From NCBI RefSeq assembly GCF_003369445.1, contig NZ_QRCU01000073.1:1-50612 (forward strand): a DNA stretch of 50,612 bases, in the 5' to 3' direction. Under the pieces are notes generated by a model. That model was given only the letters and a program-made list of their open reading frames with translations, ran no database searches and was not told where the DNA came from. Positions 1 through 6,359 of the stretch are shown piece after piece (position 1 is the stretch's first letter; each line of letters begins with the position of its first letter). The position numbers and the translations under genes were made by a program. Source of the DNA: Arthrobacter silvisoli (lineage in GTDB: Bacteria; Actinomycetota; Actinomycetes; Actinomycetales; Micrococcaceae).

Positions 1-108
1 CCGTCACAACCACACCGGCGAGTCAGGAAGTGGGGCCAGAAATAACCGTCCTACCGGGGCCAAACAAACCTGTCACAGTCAGCGTCGCAAATCTTTGACG
101 CGGGCCAT

Positions 109-753
109 GTGGAACAGAGCCTCACAATGGCAACGAATGTCCGGGTACTGCTGTATGACCACCAGCCACCCGGCAAAGAGCCCACGAGTGTCTCGCTTCT
201 GCAGCAACTCGGCTTGAAGGACAAACTGAAGTTCGTCGATACTTCGCTTGCCAACACCACGGTCCTTGTGGGCGCCCCGAATATCCAACTCGAGTACGAA
301 CTCGAAGACGGCAGCCGCCATTTTGCATCTATGGGTCAGGACGGCTTGGTTGCCGTGCTCGTCGAGGAGGGCCGGGCCCGATATGTGGCGTCGCTGCGGC
401 AGGTCCCGGGCCGCAAGGACCGCCTACCCTTCGAGTCGTGGTGGACAAATCCCATCATGGATCTGCCCAATCGGGGTCGCTACAGCAGGTGGGAGCTTAT
501 CCGCCAAATGGCCAATCGTGCTGGCGGCGCCCACGTGGATCCGAAGGGCCTCGAAGAAGGCTATGCGCGTTTTGTGAATGAGGGATTGGCAATGTGGGTC
601 GGGACGGGTACCTCACACCTGGACCCATTGGCCGAAGGGCATCGGCCGACAGGCGACCCCGCCGCGATGTCGATGCGACAAATCGCCTACGAGTTGCTTG
701 CGACCATGGAGGAATGCGAGGAACTGCAGAGCGTCCTCAGGAGCGCTCCCTAA
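109..753 (+). CDS. hypothetical protein, about 214 aa
   Basis: I do not recognise this family. The protein is soluble, with no signal peptide or membrane segment. It has an N-terminal mixed alpha/beta part and a C-terminal helical part with several acidic residues (EECEEL near the end). The start is uncertain: a GTG at 109 or an ATG at 127 fit the same frame, and neither has a convincing ribosome binding site. Base composition is lower in GC than the region beyond 10 kb, as for its neighbours, which suggests an acquired segment. It is followed by a 160-bp gap and a DUF2188-like gene in the same direction. That the ORF is real is likely from its length and codon pattern; its function is unknown. 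Confidence 0.6.
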   Translation: MEQSLTMATNVRVLLYDHQPPGKEPTSVSLLQQLGLKDKLKFVDTSLANTTVLVGAPNIQLEYELEDGSRHFASMGQDGLVAVLVEEGRARYVASLRQVPGRKDRLPFESWWTNPIMDLPNRGRYSRWELIRQMANRAGGAHVDPKGLEEGYARFVNEGLAMWVGTGTSHLDPLAEGHRPTGDPAAMSMRQIAYELLATMEECEELQSVLRSAP

Positions 754-912
754 CCTCAAGTTCGGCCAAATGTTCAAACGGCACCCAAATGACCTCTTCC
801 ACCGGGGGATTTGGTTCCCCACCGTCGAGATACGGCTCTCCACGGCTACCTGTTTCGGGCGAGGGCCGTACGCAGTAGGGTGAAGCTTCACAACCATGAA
901 GGGGGCAAGGAA

Positions 913-1134
913 ATGGCAACAGCACACGTTGTACCGACCGGGGGAATGTGGTTCGTGAAAGTGTACGGCGTAGAGAAGTCCCGGCACTTTACCCAGGGCG
1001 TGGCTTGGAACGCCGCACGGGACTACCTCGCAGCCAATGGAGGAGGCGAGCTCTTTGTTCATGGTACCGACGGGGCGGTCCGCACGAAGGACACCATCTA
1101 TCCGGGAAACGATCCTCGAAACATTCGCGGCTGA
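913..1134 (+). CDS. DUF2188 family protein, 73 aa
   Basis: This short protein matches the DUF2188 pattern: an N-terminal strand with a G-x-W-x-V-K-V core, a middle helix around the AARDYLAANGGGEL segment, then a strand ending in HGTDGAVRTKDTIYPGNDP. Family members are small, probably single-domain proteins of unknown role that are common in phages, islands and plasmids. I chose the ATG at 913 because a purine-rich GGGGGCAAGGA site lies directly upstream; the frame stays open further upstream but without a site. Family recognition is from memory of the motif, so it is moderately secure. Confidence 0.72.
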   Translation: MATAHVVPTGGMWFVKVYGVEKSRHFTQGVAWNAARDYLAANGGGELFVHGTDGAVRTKDTIYPGNDPRNIRG

Positions 1135-1368
1135 TCTGGCAAACCAAGGAAGGCCCTTCTCGAGGGAGGTCGTCGAAAGGGACTGGAACCGGCGCCCACG
1201 GTTTGTTGGAGTACCGGGCCGGCGCCGGCGCCACGCGCTCGGCAGGTTTGGGCCGGTGGTGGGGCCCGTGGTGTTCAGCAGGTAGAGAAAGTAAAGGATG
1301 GAACTCTCGTCTGGGAGCTAGGGTCCATCCTGTTCAGGTCGTTCGTTGAGGGCCGTTAGACTGCACCC
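1135..1368. other. intergenic gap, nothing coding seen
   Basis: About 230 bp follow the DUF2188 gene. The segment has a GC-rich stretch (GCCGGCGCCGGCGCC near 1217) and no ORF I would support. Its 3' end carries the promoter described in the next entry. Confidence 0.5.
1333..1362 (+). promoter_or_regulatory. predicted leaderless promoter
   Basis: A TTCAGG (-35 like, 1333-1338) is followed after an 18-bp spacer by TAGACT (-10 like, 1357-1362). The next start codon, GTG at 1369, lies six bases after the -10 hexamer, so the transcript would begin at or next to the start codon. This arrangement is typical of leaderless actinobacterial genes. It is inferred from spacing and hexamers only. Confidence 0.5.
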
Positions 1369-1449
1369 GTGGATCTGAGGGATTACAACATCGCCGTGGC
1401 CGCATGCAATCACATGGAACTCCATCGGCTGGTGCAGTTCGATGCATAA
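1369..1449 (+). CDS. possible 26-aa leaderless leader ORF
   Basis: A GTG at 1369 opens a 26-codon frame that ends with TAA at 1447-1449. It sits directly after a good -10 hexamer with no room for a ribosome binding site, so it would be translated leaderless. The ATG of the next gene (1442) lies inside its last codons, in the +1 frame, an arrangement that would couple translation of the two. Alternatively this is the true N-terminus of the next protein, cut off by a one-base frameshift. Both readings explain why the downstream gene lacks its own site. Confidence 0.4.
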   Translation: MDLRDYNIAVAACNHMELHRLVQFDA

Positions 1450-1837
1450 GCATCCCGTTCAGGATCGTGGATCGAGAGCGAGCAAATCGACTCTTCCGAC
1501 CGTAAGAGGCCGTCCCTATCCCCACTGGGTGGAGCGCATCACGGAGTTGAAGCGCCAAGGCCGTACGGAGGAAGCGCTCACGCTTCTCTTCGAATGCATT
1601 GATGCCGCCGAATTGGATCAGGGCCCGTTTCCGGCTCCGTGGTACACATGGCAGGCCGCAATCATCTTCCGTCAGCGACGAGAATACGCCGCGGAAGTGC
1701 AAGTACTAGAACGTTGGGTCAACGCGCTGAGAGACACTCCGAATCCGTCGGAGTGGGGAGCATCAGCCCTTAGGATGTTTCCGAGGCTGGAGCGTGCACG
1801 AGAATTTGAGCGGAAGGCCGAAGCGGCAAGCCTTTGA
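1442..1837 (+). CDS. hypothetical helical (TPR-like) protein, 131 aa
   Basis: The protein from about residue 25 is rich in helix-forming residues, with a segment resembling a tetratricopeptide pair (WVERITELKRQGRTEEAL, then W-A/A-I-I-F-R-Q-R-R-E-Y-A-A-E). It has no membrane segment. The start ATG overlaps the end of a 26-aa ORF in another frame and has no obvious site of its own. It may therefore be translationally coupled, or it may be the frameshifted remainder of a longer protein beginning at 1369. The TPR assignment is by eye and weak; no function is proposed. Confidence 0.55.
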   Translation: MHKHPVQDRGSRASKSTLPTVRGRPYPHWVERITELKRQGRTEEALTLLFECIDAAELDQGPFPAPWYTWQAAIIFRQRREYAAEVQVLERWVNALRDTPNPSEWGASALRMFPRLERAREFERKAEAASL

Positions 1838-2036
1838 CCTGAGGACCCATCGTTGATTTTGGCCTCATCTTGGGCCAACTGCATCTCTAGGCTTAGGCCC
1901 TTTGGGCTCTAACCTGCGCGGGCCAGCTGACTATTTGACGGAAATCCTCGATAGGTGCTGGTAGTGCACCGTTGAGGTGGTCGATGGCTCTGCCACAATG
2001 CGCTTCGCTTGTAACATTTCGTGTACGGTTCACCCT

Positions 2037-2750
2037 GTGAGCAATAACAGCATGGTGGTTCCTCTGATGGCGCCCGTAAAAGACGCATGGACAGCTGGAA
2101 GTGGATTCCTTGCCCGTATAAGTGGGGAACTCTTTCTGGTTACGACGGCCCACATCGGCGACCGGGAACTCGCGCCAAGGGCCGAATGGTCGTTGTGGCC
2201 AGACAGCATTTATCTTGCTGACACGGTGGAGGTAGATCAGGAAGATAACCTTCCCAAGCGCATAGCATCGTTTGAACTCTTTACAGAGGACTCCGATGCC
2301 CGACGCATTCCGCTTTTCAAATACCACCTGCGTCAGGACAGGCCTGGGAGAATTGCGGACATCATCTTGCTTCCGATCCCTCCCGACCACCCAGTCGCGG
2401 AGCTGTACAGCGACTTCGACCTGCCGGCCAACATTGGCGACCACGAAGTGGGTGCTGCAGTCACCATGCTCGGACGGAAGGTAAGCACCTTTCCCAGCCT
2501 CGTCGTCACCCCAGGCTTTACCACAATGCAGGCTGGGCCGCTCCGATTCATGATTCCTGAAGGAGAAGAAGGCGATTCCGGCGGTCCAGTCACTAATGGA
2601 CGGGGGCAATTGCTAGGCATGAACGTTGGTTCACATGAAAACCTTCCCAGCCAGGCCATGCTGATGTCACCTGAAACAATCGTGGCCGTTGCCTCCGCAG
2701 TGGAGGGAGTAGCCGAAGACTGGCCGGAGTTTAAGACGGAGACTACCTGA
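2037..2750 (+). CDS. trypsin-like (chymotrypsin-fold) serine peptidase
   Basis: All three elements of a PA-clan serine peptidase are present in order. Counting from the GTG at 2037, the histidine is H39 in LVTTAHI, the aspartate is D108 in IADIILLPI, and the nucleophile is S181 in EGDSGGPV. About 237 aa is normal for a single protease domain. No signal peptide or membrane segment is evident, so it is probably cytoplasmic; cytoplasmic trypsin-like proteases in islands are often effectors of defence or regulatory modules. The start is uncertain: GTG 1977, ATG 1998, GTG 2037 and ATG 2052 are all in frame. I prefer 2037 because it leaves a compact domain. No dedicated partner gene is obvious, though the 85-aa ORF downstream could be one. 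Confidence 0.8.
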   Translation: MSNNSMVVPLMAPVKDAWTAGSGFLARISGELFLVTTAHIGDRELAPRAEWSLWPDSIYLADTVEVDQEDNLPKRIASFELFTEDSDARRIPLFKYHLRQDRPGRIADIILLPIPPDHPVAELYSDFDLPANIGDHEVGAAVTMLGRKVSTFPSLVVTPGFTTMQAGPLRFMIPEGEEGDSGGPVTNGRGQLLGMNVGSHENLPSQAMLMSPETIVAVASAVEGVAEDWPEFKTETT

Positions 2751-2822
2751 CGATACGGTTGCGAGCCTTGCAGCCGAGCCCGGTCCTTTCAGGCACTGGA
2801 AATCGAGTTCGATTTCGGAGAC

Positions 2823-3080
2823 ATGTTACGTCTCGACCCCGATCTCATCGAAGTCATCGTCCGTCTCGGCCTCGCGTGTTCTAATCCGTACGTAAACCTC
2901 CGCCAACTCCTCTTCGATAACAGAATGGTCGGAAAATCTGGCTATGTTGTCGTTGAAAAAGTCCTCTGGCGCATGGATGAAGGTTGGAGAGACGATTTCA
3001 CCGAGGATCGGGAGATCCTGATGGGTGTAGTAGCTGGCAACATCAAGACTTGTTTAGACCCAGCGGACCTTCCTGAATAG
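2823..3080 (+). CDS. hypothetical protein, 85 aa
   Basis: An acidic small protein of no family I know. A GGAG lies just before the ATG, with short spacing. It lies 70 bp behind the trypsin-like protease in the same direction, so the two could be co-transcribed. Its 3' end overlaps the 3' end of the convergent frameshifted gene by 27 bp. Confidence 0.5.
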   Translation: MLRLDPDLIEVIVRLGLACSNPYVNLRQLLFDNRMVGKSGYVVVEKVLWRMDEGWRDDFTEDREILMGVVAGNIKTCLDPADLPE

Positions 3081-3751
3081 GCTGAGCACCACGCCGACCG
3101 AAGGCACACACAGGGGTAGCTCCAGGTCTTCCATTACAGTCCTTGCGCTTGATTCAAGCCCGTCTTCGGCTAGTTCCGACTCGATCGCATATGCCATCGC
3201 TTCCTTGAGTGAGATTAGATCCCGCACTTCCTTGGAGACCGAAGCTCTCGCCGCAAGGGCGGACCATTCCTTATAGGTGTTGACCTCAGCGTTGTCGTTC
3301 CACAAAACATCCAGATGCTCGTACCGTCCTGCTCCGCTGGCAACCGCTCGACCGCGCCCATAAGCTCGGGGTCGAGGCTGTCCGCCGGCCGGACGAGGTA
3401 CTTCGCCTCCCGCTCCGAGGAGCCCGGGCTCGATGGAGGTAACGGTAACGCGTCAACTGCGTCCAGCAGGATCCCGATCTTGTGCGAGTATTCGCGGAGG
3501 CTGGGGAACTTGCCATTAGTCGCATATCCGTTGCAGGCGATAGCCAGCCTGCATAAACGTTCCAGACCAGACGCGTAGGAGTACAACCCGACATGAAGCG
3601 CATAGTTCAAATCGGAGCCACCCCATGGAGGCAGGTCGGGTGCTGTAGGAACGGAGCACAGCCTCCGGAGCCCAGTCAGTGTCAACTCTGTGGCGAACTG
3701 AGTCTCACCGTCGAGACTCTCCCAAATGACCCGAGGCATCCTCCCGTTCAC
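3054..3751 (-). pseudogene. frameshifted hypothetical gene, about 230 aa if restored
   Basis: Two reverse-strand frames join into one plausible protein. The first runs from GTG 3751 and encodes a helical domain ending ...GAVERLPAEQD. The second starts after a one-base slip between about 3320 and 3335 and continues GRYEHLDVLWNDNAEVNTYK to a stop at 3054. The text after the slip in the first frame becomes arginine- and proline-rich, as expected for out-of-frame reading. A single missing base would account for it. This could be a real inactivating mutation or a sequencing error. I do not recognise the family. It lies upstream-to-downstream after the PIN gene on the same strand, so it may once have been the third gene of that operon. 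Confidence 0.65.
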
Positions 3752-3833
3752 GCCGCACCACTCCAGCCGTGCACAAATGGTCCCTGTTTTGTCGTCTGTA
3801 TCGAACTACTCCGCGGCCATCCTGCCATCAGGA

Positions 3834-4391
3834 TCAGTTCCCGAGACGTGGAATTGGCTGCCGGATGGGTGGCGGATAACCCAGAACCGGCCTCTTTGCC
3901 GCTTTGATCGCCAACGCGACGCTGTCAGCTTCTGCCCACGTCAGCAAACCCTTATGTGCTGCCGCCTCGAGAAGGGCTCGTGTCCCGGCGGTGGCGACAC
4001 CTCGTCTGGTGCATTGAACGGCGGTGGGCTTGTCTTCGGTGAAAACGATCGTTCTTGTGGCGTCAAACTGGGACTCGATGAGGGCTAGGGTCTCCGCTTC
4101 ACCCAGGTGCTTGCGAGGCCCGTCGCCTGGTTGGGCGAAACCCAGCCTAATTCGCTGGGCATGAAGCATTTCGTCGTATGTCGGGATGATCGCCGGCGGC
4201 ATGAATGAGGCGACCTGCGCGAGGGGTCCAAAGTTCGGATCTTGCCCCCAGCGGGCGACCTCATCGCATACCGTTTCTCCCCACTCGCCACGCCCATCAA
4301 GAGTATTCTTCACGATGTCCAATCGATCGACCGCCGCAAAGTTCATTAGCAGGCACGTGTCTGGAAAGACAAAACGGATTTCACCGCTCAC
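3834..4391 (-). CDS. PIN-like domain protein (putative RNase toxin)
   Basis: The N-terminus, FVFPDTCLLMNFAAVDRLDI, is the start of a PIN domain: a strand followed by the first catalytic Asp, then a Thr/Cys and a helix. Further acidic residues appear at the middle (GEAETLALIES, with the E-A-E-T motif) and later (FTEDKPTAVQ), which fits the PIN set of three to four carboxylates. PIN proteins are Mg2+-dependent endoribonucleases, often toxins. The GTG start at 4391 overlaps the stop of the upstream Xre-ImmA/IrrE gene (GTGA), so the two are translationally coupled. The length, 185 aa, is a little longer than VapC-type toxins. Toxin function is inferred from the pairing. Confidence 0.75.
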   Translation of the reverse strand: MSGEIRFVFPDTCLLMNFAAVDRLDIVKNTLDGRGEWGETVCDEVARWGQDPNFGPLAQVASFMPPAIIPTYDEMLHAQRIRLGFAQPGDGPRKHLGEAETLALIESQFDATRTIVFTEDKPTAVQCTRRGVATAGTRALLEAAAHKGLLTWAEADSVALAIKAAKRPVLGYPPPIRQPIPRLGN

Positions 4392-5503
4392 AGGGCTGCA
4401 GCCAGGGCGGCACCACTCACGGTGTGGACGCTATTCCAGCCCGGATTTACATCTTCCACGGCCGCACCGAGCATCCACGCGAGGACCTGGCCGTCTGTCT
4501 TACCGTCCTGAACCGCCCTAGTGTGCGCCTCAACGATGCGACGAGGAAACCGCGGCTTTTGATATCGATTCGTTTGCTGCAGGAGCCGATCGGAATCGAG
4601 TACTTGACGAGCGAGCTCGTGGGTTGTTTTCTCTACGGCTGCCACGAGAGCACCGCTTCGAGGCTGGATTTTCAGGCTTGTCAGGCGATTGCGAACAGTC
4701 TCTGTGGAGACGCCCATTCCCAGCACCATGTGGGCTAGGTCGGTTTCGCTTGCACCTCCCCAGTCGAACCCTCTGATGGTTTCTTCAGGGGCCAGAAGCT
4801 CCGCCGCAAAGGCATTCGCCCAAGCCTCGTCCGCCCGTATGTATCGTTCTTCATCGCTATACGCAAGATCGCCGCGGACTATATGCCCCAGTTCATGGGC
4901 AAGGTTCCAGTTAATCCGGAACCATGAACCTCCTGTATGAGCAACGATGAACGTTAGTCCATCGGACGCGGCGGAATAGGCTTTGAACATTGGTTCACCA
5001 TCGACGATAAACACGTCGATCCCCAAAGCTGCCTCAACGGCGCCAGGAAAATCTTCGATATATGGGCGCCTCTGGTCGCCGCGAACGTCGGACAGCAGTG
5101 CCGCGATGTGCCTTGCGGCCATTTTGGCTGATGAATAGGACGGCAAAGACGTCTGGGTCTCGCGGGGACCCAAGCCTACTTGCGCATATGCCAAAGCGAC
5201 ATCCCCAGCGATCCGTGCAGCGTGGTTCCAGTCGTGTGGTACGTCCGCCTGCGCGTTGCGATCGTAATCGTGCCGGGCGCTGAGCTTCAGCTCGTACGGA
5301 TCCCGATCTCCAGTAATGAGCCAATGGACCGAAGCGTGAACGAAATCGGCAATGCTGGCCAATTCCACCAGTTTGAATTGTCGCTCGTCCCGCAGTGCCC
5401 TGCTCAGGGCATCTGGGGTCATGCCTGCAGATTTGGCAACGTCAACTTGCTTCATGCCGAGCGATTCAATCTGCGCTCGAACTCGATCCCCCACAGATTC
5501 CAT
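4388..5503 (-). CDS. Xre-family HTH regulator fused to ImmA/IrrE metallopeptidase
   Basis: Residues 1 to about 65 are an Xre helix-turn-helix domain (GMKQVDVAKSAGMTPDALSR). Residues about 125-250 are an ImmA/IrrE (COG2856) zinc peptidase with HELGH at 203-207 and the downstream EAWANAFAAELLAPE helix that supplies the third metal ligand. The C-terminal 120 residues contain a helical segment with a second basic region. Such proteins are repressors that cleave themselves or partners, and in toxin-antitoxin loci they act as the antitoxin. Here the gene runs straight into a PIN gene with a 4-bp overlap. It appears to be leaderless and autoregulated (see the next entry). Confidence 0.88.
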   Translation of the reverse strand: MESVGDRVRAQIESLGMKQVDVAKSAGMTPDALSRALRDERQFKLVELASIADFVHASVHWLITGDRDPYELKLSARHDYDRNAQADVPHDWNHAARIAGDVALAYAQVGLGPRETQTSLPSYSSAKMAARHIAALLSDVRGDQRRPYIEDFPGAVEAALGIDVFIVDGEPMFKAYSAASDGLTFIVAHTGGSWFRINWNLAHELGHIVRGDLAYSDEERYIRADEAWANAFAAELLAPEETIRGFDWGGASETDLAHMVLGMGVSTETVRNRLTSLKIQPRSGALVAAVEKTTHELARQVLDSDRLLQQTNRYQKPRFPRRIVEAHTRAVQDGKTDGQVLAWMLGAAVEDVNPGWNSVHTVSGAALAAAL

Positions 5504-5509
5504 GGGTTA

Positions 5510-5538
5510 AGCTTAGACAGTAGTTGGGATTTTCCCAA
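5510..5538 (-). promoter_or_regulatory. leaderless promoter with palindromic operator for the Xre gene
   Basis: Read on the reverse strand, TTGGGA (5538-5533) and TAAGCT (5515-5510) are separated by exactly 17 bp. The ATG at 5503 begins six bases after the -10, so the mRNA should be leaderless; no ribosome binding site is present. The -35 hexamer is one arm of the inverted repeat TTGGGA-AAA-TCCCAA (5524-5538), a natural operator for the Xre domain encoded just downstream. Autorepression is inferred from position. Confidence 0.6.
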
Positions 5539-5689
5539 GCCGGGCAAGGCCTGATCGCACGCTTTCACCGGCTCCTCGGGATCCGGCGCACCGACTTGAA
5601 CCCAGCGATAAGTCGGCCATTTCCTCAGTCGCGGGGTGATCCGAACTATCCGAGGAGAATGTCCGTCGCAAATCGGCATGGTCCGGGGG

Positions 5690-5868
5690 AGTGGGCGCTT
5701 CCCAACGCTTCTGGGCTTCCTGGCGGGTGATCCCGCCGGCCCTGCCGATCTTGTCCCAGGAGACTCCGGCGGCGCGCGCTGGCCACGGCTGCGTCGAGCT
5801 GGGTTTCGAGCTCCGTTAAGTCCTGGTCTAGGGTGCGGATGGTGTGGAGGGTCTGATCCGGGGCGATG
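5690..5868 (-). pseudogene. decayed copy 1 of the small HTH protein
   Basis: The reverse strand encodes a relative of the small HTH protein at 6150-6359. It reads HIAPDQTLHTIRTL, then a coiled segment with ELETQLDAAVASAR. The HTH (GVSWDKIGRAGGITRQ, then RW) is in another frame because of a two-base loss in a GC-repeat near 5775. The 5' side is fused to a fragment of an ISL3-type transposase. It is not translatable as one protein. Confidence 0.65.
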
Positions 5869-5976
5869 TGTGTTCGTCGATGCCGAGCATCCGCGGTGCC
5901 AAAGCGTTGAGGTTGGGCAGTGTCAGCGCCGCGCAGTCCAGGGCCCGCTGGACCAGTGGCGCAATGATCCTGGAGC
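5869..5976 (-). mobile_element. fragment of an ISL3-type transposase
   Basis: The reverse strand encodes a piece reading LVQRALDCAALTLPNLNALA followed by PRMLGIDEH. This is the segment just before and including the first catalytic aspartate of actinobacterial ISL3-family transposases (the family pattern is ...LGIDEHRYRSVRFF...). The match stops immediately after the His, where the sequence joins decayed HTH copy 1. Only about 35 codons remain and no terminal repeats are visible. The identification is from motif memory. Confidence 0.6.
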
Positions 5977-6149
5977 ACGGCGTGTACTTCACGCTTCCTA
6001 ACGATTCAGACCAATATCCCGCTACCTACGGCTCCATCGCATGTATTGCCGGCAGTAGGTGGAACGCGTGAAATCCCCCATGGAGGGCGGGCTCTGCAAA
6101 CCGGAATCATTTTCGGATTTGGGCTGAGCTAACCCAGACTGGGGCACGC
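5977..6149. other. intergenic, remnant DNA
   Basis: No gene is supported here. A few codons upstream of the transposase fragment remain open on the reverse strand but match nothing I recognise. This is the 3' flank of the small HTH gene; no convincing terminator is seen. Confidence 0.4.
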
Positions 6150-6359
6150 TTACTCGCGGGCCGAGTCGGGATAGGCGCCCGCGGACAGCGCCTCCCAGCG
6201 CCTCTGTGCTCCTTGTCGGGTGATTCCGACGGCCCTGCCGATCTTGTCCCAGGAGACGCCCGACGCCCTGGCGGACGCGACAGTGTCGTCGAGGTGGGCT
6301 TCGAGATCCTTCAGGCTCCGGCTCAGGGTGCCGACGGTGTGCAGCGGCCGGGTCACCAC
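6150..6359 (-). CDS. small helix-turn-helix protein, copy 2 (intact), 69 aa
   Basis: A coiled N-terminal half (TLSRSLKDLEAHLDDTVASA) is followed by a helix-turn-helix reading ASGVSWDKIGRAVGITRQGA then QRRW. This HTH type, S/A-W-x-x-I-G-x-x-L/V-G-I/V-x-R-Q-x-A, is common in actinobacterial DNA-binding modules. Two in-frame GTG codons (6357-6359 and 6354-6356) can start it. They overlap the stop of the KAP NTPase gene, so it is probably translated by coupling to that gene. It is the only intact one of three similar copies in this region. A role as DNA-binding partner or regulator of the NTPase gene is inference. Confidence 0.7.
   Translation of the reverse strand: MVTRPLHTVGTLSRSLKDLEAHLDDTVASARASGVSWDKIGRAVGITRQGAQRRWEALSAGAYPDSARE

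Noticed and set aside
613..1062. Reverse 149-codon frame near the left end
   Set aside because: It overlaps the end of one forward gene and the DUF2188 gene, and its protein has no recognisable features.
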